Below the pieces are notes generated by a model, which searched no databases, was not told the DNA's origin, and worked only from the letters and a program-made list of their open reading frames with translations. From positions 1,008,677 through 1,072,676 of the forward strand of contig RPFO01000082.1 of assembly GCA_009746045.1 (NCBI GenBank): 64,000 nucleotides of DNA. The letters run 5' to 3'. The first letter of the stretch is position 1. Each line of letters begins with the position of its first letter. The position numbers and the translations under genes were made by a program. This document shows, piece after piece, positions 10,001 through 20,598 of the stretch. This DNA comes from Mesostigma viride. Its lineage: Eukaryota > Streptophyta > Mesostigmatophyceae > Mesostigmatales > Mesostigmataceae.

Positions 10001-13000
10001 CGCACGCAAGGGGCGGCTGCACACACACGTACACACACCGCGCACGCAAGGGGCAACTGCACACACATGTACACACACCGCGCACGCTTGGGGCGGCTGC
10101 ACACACACGTACCTACACCGCGCACGCAAGGGGCGGCTGCACACACACGTACATCCACCGCGCACGCAAGGGGCAACTGCACACACATGTACACACACCG
10201 CGCACGCTTGGGGCAGCTGCACTCACATGTACACACACCGCACACGCAAGGGCCGGCTGCACACACACGTACATCCACCGCGCACGCAAGGGGCAACTGC
10301 ACACACACGTACATACACCGCGCACGCAAGGGGCGGCTGCACACACACGTACATACACCGCGCACGCAAGGGGCAACTGCACACACATGTACATACACCG
10401 CGCAACCACGGGGCGGCTGCACACACACGTACATACACCGCGCACGCAAGGGGCGGCTGCACACATACGTACCTACACCGCGCACGCAAGGGGCGACTGC
10501 ACACCCATGTACATCCACCGCGCACGCAAGGGCCGGCTGCACACACACGTACACACACCATGCACGCAAGGGCCGGCTGCACACACACGTACATCCACCG
10601 CGCACGCAAGGGGCGGCTGCACACACACGTACACACACCGCGCACGCAAGGGGCAACTGCACACACATGTACACACACCGCGCACGCTTGGGGCGGCTGC
10701 ACACACACGTACCTACACCGCGCACGCAAGGGCCGGCTGCACACACACGTACATACACCGCGCACGCAAGGGGCAACTGCACACACATGTACATACACCG
10801 CGCAACCACGGGGCGGCTGCACACACACGTACATACACCGCGCACGCTTGGGGCAGCTGCACTCACATGTACACACACCGCGCACGCAAGGGGCGACTGC
10901 ACACACATGTACATCCACCGCGCACGCAAGGGCCGGCTGCACACACACGTACACACACCATGCACGCAAGGGCCGGCTGCACACACACGTACATCCACCG
11001 CGCACGCAAGGGCCGGCTGCACACACACGTACATACACCGCGCACGCAAGGGGCAACTGCACACACATGTACACACACCGCGCACGCAAGGGGCAACTGC
11101 ACACACACGTACACACACCGCGCACGCTTGGGGCGGCTGCACACACACGTACCTACACCGCGCACGCAAGGGGCGGCTGCACACACACGTACATCCACCG
11201 CGCACGCAAGGGGCAACTGCACACACATGTACACACACCGCGCACGCTTGGGGCAGCTGCACTCACATGTACACACACCGCGCACGCAAGGGGCGGCTGC
11301 ACACACACGTACATCCACCGCGCACGCAAGGGGCAACTGCACACACACGTACATCCACCGCGCACGCAAGGGGCGGCTGCACACACACGTACACACACCG
11401 CGCACGCAAGGGGCAACTGCACACACATGTACACACACCGCGCACGCTTGGGGCGGCTGCACACACACGTACCTACACCGCGCACGCAAGGGGCGGCTGC
11501 ACACACACGTACATACACCGCGCACGCAAGGGGCAACTGCACACACATGTACATACACCGCGCACGCAAGGGGCAACTGCACACACATGTACACACACCG
11601 CGCACGCAAGGGGCAACTGCACACACACGTACACACACCGCGCACGCTTGGGGCGGCTGCACACACACGTACCTACACCGCGCACGCAAGGGGCGGCTGC
11701 ACACACACGTACATCCACCGCGCACGCAAGGGGCAACTGCACACACATGTACACACACCGCGCACGCTTGGGGCAGCTGCACTCACATGTACACACACCG
11801 CGCACGCAAGGGCCGGCTGCACACACACGAAAAACCACCGCGCACGCAAGGGGCAACTGCACACACACGTACATCCACCGCGCACGCAAGGGGCGGCTGC
11901 ACACACACGTACACACACCGCGCACGCAAGGGGCAACTGCACACACATGTACACACACCGCGCACGCTTGGGGCGGCTGCACACACACGTACCTACACCG
12001 CGCACGCAAGGGGCGGCTGCACACACACGTACATACACCGCGCACGCAAGGGGCAACTGCACACACATGTACATACACCGCGCAACCACGGGGCGGCTGC
12101 ACACACACGTACATACACCGCGCACGCAAGGGGCAACTGCACACACATGTACACACACCGCGCACGCTTGGGGCAGCTGCACTCACATGTACACACACCG
12201 CGCACGCAAGGGCCGGCTGCACACACACGTACATCCACCGCGCACGCAAGGGGCAACTGCACACACACGTACATCCACCGCGCACGCAAGGGGCGGCTGC
12301 ACACACACGTACACACACCGCGCACGCAAGGGGCAACTGCACACACATGTACACACACCGCGCACGCTTGGGGCGGCTGCACACACACGTACCTACACCG
12401 CGCACGCAAGGGCCGGCTGCACACACACGAAAAACCACCGCGCACGCAAGGGGCAACTGCACACACATGTACATACACCGCGCAACCACGGGGCGGCTGC
12501 ACACACACGTACATACACCGCGCACGCTTGGGGCAGCTGCACTCACATGTACACACACCGCGCACGCAAGGGGCGACTGCACACACATGTACATCCACCG
12601 CGCACGCAAGGGCCGGCTGCACACACACGTACACACACCATGCACGCAAGGGCCGGCTGCACACACACGTACATCCACCGCGCACGCAAGGGCCGGCTGC
12701 ACACACACGTACATACACCGCGCACGCAAGGGGCAACTGCACACACATGTACACACACCGCGCACGCAAGGGGCAACTGCACACACACGTACACACACCG
12801 CGCACGCTTGGGGCGGCTGCACACACACGTACCTACACCGCGCACGCAAGGGGCGGCTGCACACACACGTACATCCACCGCGCACGCAAGGGGCAACTGC
12901 ACACACATGTACACACACCGCGCACGCTTGGGGCAGCTGCACTCACATGTACACACACCGCGCACGCAAGGGGCGGCTGCACACACACGTACATCCACCG

Positions 13001-13028
13001 CGCACGCAAGGGGCAACTGCACACACAC
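7071..13028 (+). repeat. 40-bp minisatellite, array part 1 (about 149 units)
   Basis: Tandem 40-bp units (for example 7071-7110), each with the core CCGCGCACGCAAGGGG followed by CTGCACACACA and GTACA. Variants at fixed positions (CAA/GG/GA before CTGC, CGT/TGT, ACA/ATA/ATC/CTA) make types that recur in long, ordered blocks. The unit length is 1 modulo 3 and the unit has no stop in any forward frame, so all three forward frames stay open for about 6 kb. These huge His/Thr/Arg frames are a by-product, not evidence for a protein. A run of irregular units (8610-9150) has shorter spacing and AATTAAGGGA variants. Confidence 0.97.
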
Positions 13029-15042
13029 ATCCAATTGCTGCTTTAGTTCCATTGGAGTGAGGGGCTGCCAGAGAAACATGTTTATTACAAATACGTGTTA
13101 GGCACACGTCCAAGCCATTAGCTAACCTAAGAATCTGCAGTTTCTAAGCTAACTAGGCCACACAACAAGGGCCGAAACATCATACCAGTCATAAGGACCT
13201 GGGCCAGTCAAGAGGACCTGGGCTTTGTAACATCCGTCTGGCAGCAAGGGTGGGTGGGTGGGAGCTGCAAAGAGGAGTGGTTGTTGCCCCGCCACAACCC
13301 TAAGTATCCACCGTCTACCTAGTCGTAGGTGGGGTGACGGACGCCAGCCCACTGACCAACAGGCCAGTGGCGCCGCGCCGTCCCCGGTCCACAGGACTGC
13401 CCCCGGTCCACAACACAAATTGGACCCGGTCCACAGTACCGTCCCCGGTACCCCCCCCCCCACAACACCGTACCCCCCCCCCTAGTACTGGCTACCTAGT
13501 CAGACCTGTCTACTGCGGCCTCCCCTCCCCCTTTGAGACTTCCGCAGGTCATAGATAGAACGAGCGTGAGCTCACAAAATCCAATTGCTGCTTTAGTTCC
13601 ATTGGAGTGAGGGGCTGCCAGAGAAACATGTTTATTACAAATACGTGTTAGGCACACGTCCAAGCCATTAGCTAACCTAAGAATCTGCAGTTTCTAAGCT
13701 AACTAGGCCACACAACAAGGGCCGAAACATCATACCAGTCATAAGGACCTGGGCCAGTCAAGAGGACCTGGGCTTTGTAACATCCCGCACCCACTACCTG
13801 GCCACTTGGCCGCAAGCTGTCGTATGGCCCAGACTTCTCGTCGCCCCCCTTGTCCCCTGCCGCTACCAGTGCTTCATTAACCAGGCGGCAATACAAGGGG
13901 GAAGCCAAAAGTATCCCCGTAGGGACCCCCCACTGCGGGGGGTTCTCACCCATGTGGGCACTGCCCTCGGCAGCCACCCCTGCAGGCTCGGCAATTCTTT
14001 GTACACCTTTCTTCACAGGCATAGCACCCCCGGCACCCCAATGACGCAGCTGCGTCTGGGATCCGCTATCGCCCCGCCCTAACATCCTTCCCCTTCCCCG
14101 CTGTACACCGTCAGTCCCAACAACTCGTCCCCGCTTAAATTACGCGGCAACGACCCCGCCATTCCGCGCTGGCCGCCGGCCGCTATCGCCTCACTTGGCA
14201 CGAGGAAATGTTAGGCTGTTTAGGGTGCTGCCCCCCCTGGCGCTGGGGCTGCAGCCACCCCGCTCCTATGCTGGCCTGGGGGCTCGATTCCCCCTTCTTC
14301 CCATGCTCGTATAGCGCGCTCATGCACTATTCTTGACGATATTCATTAGCCAGGCCCAGCACATACGATACACAACGAACTTGCCTGCGGCGTATTCCCC
14401 CTCCGCCTGTAGCTGTTGCCACCCTAGCACCACGACTGCCCCGCTTTAGTTGTCCGATCAAGAGTCACTCCCGCGTCTATCCAGACCCCTCCCGCGAGCC
14501 CGGGGTGGCGAGTACAACGCAGCAGAAATAAAGCAATCTGGCACTGGCAGCTACCGCCTGCACTTCGAACGGCAAGTTATTGGGGTGCTGCCGACCCCCG
14601 TCGCGCTGAGCCGTCATAACCTTAAATAAAACAGGCCCCCGAATAATAATTCGGAGGCCGGTAGCTGTGATTTACATTCGGCACCGCCATAGCAGTGCAC
14701 ACACGCCGTCAGTGGGCCGTCGACACAGCTGCAAAGAGGAGTGGTTGTTGCCCCGCCACAACCCTAAGTATCCACCGTCTACCTAGTCGTAGGTGGGGTG
14801 ACGGACGCCAGCCCACTGACCAACAGGCCAGTGGCGCCGCGCCGTCCCCGGTCCACAGGACTGCCCCCGGTCCACAACACAAATTGGACCCGGTCCACAG
14901 TACCGTCCCCGGTACCCCCCCCCCACAACACCGTACCCCCCCCCCCTAGTACTGGCTACCTAGTCAGACCTGTCTACTGCGGCCTCCCCTCCCCCTTTGA
15001 GACTTCCGCAGGTCATAGATAGAACGAGCGTGAGCTCACAAA
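13029..15042. mobile_element. Element 4a: 2.0-kb modular insertion of unknown class
   Basis: Inserted in the satellite between ...CACACACAC and GTACATCC with no base lost and no clear target duplication. Its structure is A1 (13029-13235), spacer, B1 (13263-13578), A2 (13579-13785), unique C (13786-14726), B2 (14727-15042). A1/A2 and B1/B2 are near-identical, so it is a partial tandem dimer in which only the second unit carries C. On the minus strand A carries an AATAAA shortly before the element edge, so transcription B to C to A on minus is plausible. Poly-C runs (13450-13490, 14915-14946) punctuate B. No transposase or RT is visible. A near-identical copy is at 31449-33459. Confidence 0.7.
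13699..14085 (-). CDS. Hypothetical protein in element 4a
   Basis: A 128-aa open frame on the minus strand covering part of C and ending in A2, just upstream of the AATAAA. No domain is recognised. The last 27 residues (CYKAQVLLTG...) are also the end of a frame from B1/A1 (13149-13463). The frame is kept in the second element copy, where two compensating single-base changes alter only a few residues. That is weak support for coding, since the two copies are too alike for a real test. Confidence 0.25.
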   Translation of the reverse strand: MLGRGDSGSQTQLRHWGAGGAMPVKKGVQRIAEPAGVAAEGSAHMGENPPQWGVPTGILLASPLYCRLVNEALVAAGDKGGDEKSGPYDSLRPSGQVVGAGCYKAQVLLTGPGPYDWYDVSALVVWPS

Positions 15043-15074
15043 GTACATCCACCGCGCACGCAAGGGGCGGCTGC
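15043..15074 (+). repeat. 40-bp minisatellite remnant between elements 4a and 2
   Basis: Less than one unit of the satellite (GTACATCCACCGCGCACG...GGCTGC). Its last five bases, GCTGC (15070-15074), are the target duplication of element 2. Confidence 0.95.
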
Positions 15075-15690
15075 AGTTAACGTAAAGGATTTACGTTAGA
15101 TGGATAGAGATTGTTACGCTCTTTCCAACGGCACCTTGAACGCCTCATTTGGTTAAGGAACGTAAAAGTTATGACGTTTCCTAGGCTGTGCCGACAGTAC
15201 CCGGCGCGCCACTGTGGGCGCGTACGGACACAGGATGTACAAGTGTCACTTTGATAGTCCGCAGGACGTTGACAGGACTTGTACAGGACTTGATGGTCAA
15301 TTGATAGGTAGGCGCACTGTAGCGCGCCAGGACCTATGAGACAATTGATGCTGACTAGTGTACGGATAGGTCCACAGGACTAGCCGTATGGACAATTGAT
15401 AGATCTGCGCGCCAAAGGCGTGCCAGAGTCTGTGTAATCAATTGATTGACAGTTCAGCTGTGACAGTGCAGCTGAATACTTGGACGCGTCCCTAGCAAGC
15501 TATATGTGTGACTTGGTCGCACCGGGACGCTAGCTCTTGCGTGCACGCTCTCTTGGCATAACGACCCTGTCGTCTGTGCTACGTGCAGTCTCGGACTTGA
15601 CGTGACTTACGTCTGTGTTTGCTCATTATAATAAAGGCAACTTTCCTGCAAGAGCCATGGATTCCCTCGGTGGTAAACTCTCATTCAACT
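15075..15690 (+). repeat. Element 2 5' LTR
   Basis: 616 bp, AGTTAACG...TTCAACT. It contains four copies of CAATTGAT (about 15297-15450), which may be regulatory, a TATATG near 15500, and AATAAA near 15630, as expected for U3-R-U5. It contrasts with the 3' LTR by a C/T change near 15665. Confidence 0.92.
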
Positions 15691-15717
15691 CGTATTACAA
15701 TCTTCGTACCAAGAAAA

Positions 15718-16503
15718 ATGCCGGACTCGATGGAGTTCCGCATTCCGAGGGATTCTGAAATTTTGGGCAGTCCAGCGGACATCGCCGAATCTCCGGCTGG
15801 TCCTTCGACGACTCCTGTTCGTGAAGATCGTCCGGTTCTTAATCCGGCGTGGCAGCGTGTTGTTGACCAGGCGGTAGCGTCCAGTGCGGAGCTACGCGCT
15901 CAGCAGCAGGCACTGCTGCAAAACCTACGACTGCCGCCCCCGCCTCCGCAACCTTCGATTGTTTCGGGGTTTCGCGATTACCTTGATTCCATTCGAGCTT
16001 TGCTCGCGGACTTCGAGGTCCATACCCGGGCGGGGTTGCAAGCGCCCAGCGCGGTTGCCGAGGTCTCTGAGGAGATCGACAACGCGGTTTCATCGCTTAC
16101 AGGTTACCAGCGCAATCTCGCTAACTGGCTGTCGGTTCGTTCGGGCGTCATTCCGACGATTACGACCAACCTGTTTCAAGACCTTGCGATTCTGCAGTTG
16201 CTGTCGCGAGGCTTCCGGACGCGTGAGCGGCAATTGCTGCTCAATCTTGTCGCGTTCTTGTCTGCATTGCGAGAGTGGGCGCCGGACGGGTGGGATTTTC
16301 TAACGATTCTTACCAACCCGCTCCGCATCGTCACCCGCCGCCGTCGTCGCCGCATTGATCCGGTGACGGGACGTCGGTTGGACCCCATCGTCATCGAAAC
16401 TCCGGTGACGATTGAGGTTGGGCAAGGCCAGGAGGCGCCTGCGCCTGTCGCCAACGATCCAATTTACGACTACGACTACTGCGATTTTCGTGGTCTCGAC
16501 TGA
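15718..16503 (+). CDS. ORF1 of element 2, extra protein upstream of gag
   Basis: 261 aa from the ATG at 15718, 27 bp after the LTR; an upstream TTG start would lie inside the LTR. I do not recognise a family. Visible features are an acidic, proline-containing N-terminus, a PPPPPQP stretch near residue 80, a long helical and hydrophobic middle (about 85-200), a run of six arginines near residue 207 that could serve as a nuclear localisation or RNA-binding patch, and an acidic tyrosine-rich end (YDYDYCDF). There is no zinc knuckle. Copia elements normally have gag first, so a separate ORF before gag is unusual. A pyrimidine-rich TTTTTGTTTTCCAG at about 16573-16586 could be a 3' splice site joining a leader to gag. 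Confidence 0.6.
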   Translation: MPDSMEFRIPRDSEILGSPADIAESPAGPSTTPVREDRPVLNPAWQRVVDQAVASSAELRAQQQALLQNLRLPPPPPQPSIVSGFRDYLDSIRALLADFEVHTRAGLQAPSAVAEVSEEIDNAVSSLTGYQRNLANWLSVRSGVIPTITTNLFQDLAILQLLSRGFRTRERQLLLNLVAFLSALREWAPDGWDFLTILTNPLRIVTRRRRRRIDPVTGRRLDPIVIETPVTIEVGQGQEAPAPVANDPIYDYDYCDFRGLD

Positions 16504-16626
16504 ATTCGGCATGGTGGCGCGGTCGGCACCGGGGCAGGCGGCTTTTTGACAGATTGTACATATCTACCTGTCTTTTTGTTTTCCAGCTGCTTAGCTCAGG
16601 GCCATACACAGCTAGTGTAGTTTACC

Positions 16627-17735
16627 ATGGCTGAGGGACGCCGTAGCAAGGGCCTAGCCAGTGGGAATAATAATGGGGGTGCTGGTAGCGGGACCGCTCA
16701 CGTAGATGACGTGGGGGTCACCGGAGAAATCACTAATATCCCTTTGAATAATAATACTACACATGCTGTCTCTGGATATGATCTCACCACACAGGGTCTC
16801 CTTATTGTTAATCAGCTGCAACCTGTCACTTCAGACTCAAAGCCAAAGCAGGCAGAGGAGTTTGTGGAAGGACTAGAGGGGTTTCCAAGCTTGTACGGGG
16901 TACAAACTATTATCAGATCTGGATAGGCAGCCAGACTTTTGGCAAGTGCACAGATCAGATTAAAGACCTCACTAGAGAGTGCAAGAAGGCCAACAAGGCC
17001 TGGGCAGTCTACGTGGCAGAGCTGAGGGAGCTGCTAGAGGATCAACGGAAGAAAGTGGGGATCCATTGGCAGGATAAATACCAAGGGTGGGAGGTTAAGG
17101 GAGACCTTATCCAGAACTTCCTCAATTATTGTAAAATGGTTGAGGAGGGCAGGGCTCACGGCTTCAATGTCGCTGACAGCATAGCCCTGACAAACTGGCT
17201 CAAGGTTTCTGGGCTGGACAAGGCAACACGTGGCTCTTTAAAGGTCATGTGTGCCCCACACTCTACCCTCAAGGCCTACAAGGTCATAATCAAACAAGCA
17301 CTCGAGGCAGAGGAGCTGTTTGAGGGTGGAATGCCAGCTGTGAAGGCTACCCACGCAGGTGGGCGTGCCCAGGGGGGCTCCAAGACGTCTGAGGCTGACA
17401 GAAGCCAAGGAGGACGTGGGGGCAACCACAACAAGCGGAAGGCCAACCATTCACCCGACCCTGACGGGCAATCACATGCCAAGTCGGTGTTCAGGAGGGT
17501 GGGTGGTAAGCCCAGGCAGGGTAACGCGCCTGACAACGGGGGAGGAGGCCAGGGCAAGTCAAAGATCCAGTGCTACCTGTGCAAGGGGTGGGGGCACATC
17601 AAGAAGGAGTGTCCCAGCTTCAAGAAGACCCAGGGCCAGGGCAGCAACAAGAAAAACAACAACAAGAACAACAACAAGTCCCAGGCAGGCCAGCCTTCAA
17701 AGGGCAGTCAGCAAGAAGACAACAAGGAGCAGTGA
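16627..17735 (+). pseudogene. gag: Gag of element 2, one frame break
   Basis: The protein starts at ATG 16627 and is read to about 16900, then continues in the -1 frame through 17735. The break lies near the ACGGGGT run at about 16897-16903 and is explained by the loss of one base. The second part has the capsid-like segment (about 17013-17330), a Gly/Lys/Arg-rich linker, one CCHC knuckle at 17571-17612 (CYLCKGWGHIKKEC) and an Asn/Lys tail. Element 1 has three knuckles, so the two families differ here. The frame ends in TGA that is in frame with pol. The break could be a homopolymer sequencing error instead of a true lesion. Confidence 0.75.
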
Positions 17736-17876
17736 CTGTCTGAGGCAACCCCTACACACCTTAATTCACCCAAGGGGGAGGCCAGGTGCTCCAATGCAGA
17801 TTTTATATCTGGGCAACAAGAGGGTGATCTCCAGGTTCATGGTGGCCCCAGGTCACCTGGAGAGGTACAGGTTCCT
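17733..17876 (+). other. In-frame UGA between gag and pol of element 2
   Basis: The gag stop TGA (17733-17735) is followed by C (TGACTG). The same frame then stays open for 47 codons up to the first pol ATG at 17877 and on into integrase. Gag and pol are therefore one frame interrupted by a single UGA. This is the layout of retroelements that use stop-codon readthrough. A recent nonsense mutation would look the same. Confidence 0.5.
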
Positions 17877-19851
17877 ATGAAGACGTCCTTGACAGCTGGT
17901 GCAGCTGTAAGAATGTCTGACCCCATGCATCCTTGTGCTGGGCACGAGGGTGGACCTCTCATTTTGAGAGAAACCAATGTACAACCACAGAGGGGTGTGA
18001 AGGCCTCTGGTGGTATGCATGTGGTCCCTGCTGGCGGTCCAGGTGTTGGGCATGAGCAGGGTGACTCAGACTCTGAGTCAGAACAGGATGGAAGACAGCA
18101 TGGTGATGCTGGACAACCTGACAGCACAGTCCTGACTGTGCCAGGGACTGCTTCCTCTGTGTACCAGGAGTTGGGTGCCCGAATCCACAACATGTTTGGG
18201 CATGCCACTTCTCTGTCAAACAACTTTGCCTTCCGTATGGGCAGGGCACCCCTTCTTAAGGCGTGTCAGCAAGCTGCCTCACGGTGTAAGTGCCAGTTGT
18301 CCTCCAACAAGCCCAGGAAATCACATGCCAAAGCTATACCTCAGAGCATTGGTGATCTGCAGTGTGATATCCAACACATCAGGGGCATGCAACTGTTGGT
18401 GTGCGTGGACAGGTACACAAAATACAAGGTGCTGGAGCATTTACCTTCTATGAAGAACAGGTACTTGCTGGCTGCCCTGCAGAATGTAAGAGCCAAGTTT
18501 CCTACCACAAGGATCCAGGTGGACATGCAGTTTCAGCATCTCAAGGGTGATCCCACCCTTCCTGAGTTGCTGGTTACACCTAGGGAGGCTCATGGGCAGC
18601 AGGGTGCTATAGAGAGGGCAATCCAGGAGGTCAAGAAATTGATTATCTCTGAAGACTGGGTACCCTTATCTGCACCTGCACTTGTCAGGAGTGCATGGCT
18701 GAGGAACGTGGAGCAGCAGCTGAACAGCAGGGTTAACTTCTACTATGATGGAGTTGCTGTCAGCCCAATGGGTCTATATCATGGCCTGTGCCCACCACAT
18801 GTGCTGGAGGGCTGGAAACATGCTGCACATGTCACCTTTGCCAAGCTGAGGGAGAAGGACCGGGGTTGGAAGATGCTGGAGCCACAAGTGGGTCAGAAGG
18901 TCCTAGCTTGGAAGGAACCTAGCCTTTATGGCAAACGTGGTAGCTGGAGTCCTGGGGTGGTTACCCAGGTTGATGAAGCTAGCCACGCATGCTTGGTCAG
19001 CATGGAGGACGAACCAAAGCATGTGCACCGGCTGAGTTGGTCATATGTCAAGCCTAACCTGATGAATGAGGGCAGTCAGGCACAAGGCTCACAGGACCTG
19101 CAGGATTTTCAGGTCCCAAGTGACATCACTGATGCAACGACCACATCTGTTGCAGGGGAATCTGTCAGCCCTGGCCAGGTTGCAGAGGTACCTGTTGAAC
19201 AGGCTGCAAGGTCAACAGCTGGGGAGTCAACTGTCAAGCCCAAGGCTCTAACCAAGCCCAGGGGGACAAGTTTGGCTGGATTAATTGGGGCTCTGCAAAG
19301 GGCCAAGAAGCAGCCCAAGGTAGCCAAGCTCAGGTGGCATGGCAATCTGGGGCTGGACACTGCCTTAGAGGTAGACACTAATTCTCAGGTTTCCATCATT
19401 GGGACCAGAGCTGCAGCAGGGTACAGCATGACTGAACCCAGCTATCAGTTTGTGTCTGACTTCAGTGGCGGGGTACACGTGAAGGTACTGGGTGAGGTAT
19501 CCATTCCTATCCTTGGACAGGACACTGCTTTTTGTGTCTTGGAGGGCTATCAGGGACCTGCTCTTCTGGGGCAGAATTTCCTATGCCAGGATGGGGTAGT
19601 GATCACGTCCTCTCTCCTGACTAAGGAAGGGGCTGGTCAGGTCCCACTGATTAATTTCAGGACCACTCACCTATCACGTGCAGTAACCAGGACGGTTAAG
19701 CGTGTGCAAGTGTGCCAGGGGCAGGAGCCCTTGGTTGATGACCTCATATTGCCAGCTGCTAGTCATCCAAGCAGTTTGGGCATTGGTCCTCACTCACTTG
19801 CTGGACACAGCCCTATAAACTACCAAGGCCTGGTGAAGCTCATGTCCTCTC

Positions 19852-20598
19852 TGTTGAAAGAACTAATGGGTTTGCCTTCTACAATGCTTGTGATTGGAAC
19901 CCAAATGTGCCTGTCCTTGCAGGTACAGGCTATGGAGGATGGAAGCAAAGAGACAGAGACTCAGTTTGAGGCAGAATGATAGTGAGGAGTACCTTTGGCA
20001 AGGCTCCTCAGTTGTTTTATTAACTCGAGGAAAAAAAACACAGGCAGAAAACTGGAATGACCTGATTGGCTGGCTAGGAATGTGCCTAGGAATATTCTCA
20101 TGTAATACTCAGGCCACCAATCAGGTTAGGTCAGTGTACAGGCTACCAATCAGATCTAGACAAGAATAAATCTTATCTTGTAACTGCTGTACAGCCTTAT
20201 CTTGTAACTGATGTACAGTCTTAACTTGTAACTGCTGCACAGTAATCTAACTATTTAATAAAAGATCTCTCTATGTGTGATCTGATGATGATGAAGTAAA
20301 TCTGGCGTGAACATATCAGCGCCACATCTGACATGCACAGTGTACATGTCAATCAGTCAGCTGTCCTGTCATAGATTCTCATCTGACATGTCATAGGTCA
20401 GCTGACATAGACAGATTTGTCAGCTGCCTATAAGGATCCACTTGGCATAGGTACTAATCCCTGATTACTAAAACTGGCCACAACTTTCTCATTTGTAGGC
20501 CAAATCCAACGGGATAAAGAACAGTGGCTCCTGTACAAGAGCCTCTATCTATCTAGCCAGGTCAGGTGGGTACAAATACAAGGACCATGTCCTTGACA
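19852..20598 (-). repeat. Element 3 3' LTR
   Basis: 747 bp, canonical TG/CA ends, matched by 24096-24840. It contains three tandem 24-bp copies of a CTTGTAACTGCTGTACAG-type motif at about 20172-20243. The purine tract AAGGGGGG (minus) lies directly at its inner edge. Confidence 0.93.

Noticed and set aside
7071-13028. CRISPR array
   Set aside because: Repeats are directly abutted with no unique spacers, and the setting is eukaryotic.
7031-13060. Very long frames (about 2,000 codons) of His/Thr/Arg-rich protein in the 40-bp array
   Set aside because: All three forward frames are equally open because the 40-bp unit lacks stops and shifts phase. Nothing favours one frame, and similar frames occur on minus.
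13235-14727. C module of element 4 as a spliced intron lost from the first unit
   Set aside because: On minus it begins GT but does not end in AG, and the first unit has 27 unrelated bases at the junction.
13029-15042. Element 4 as an LTR retrotransposon with A-B as LTR
   Set aside because: The repeated A and B modules are not in the same order around an internal region. There is no primer site, purine tract or pol, and no target duplication.
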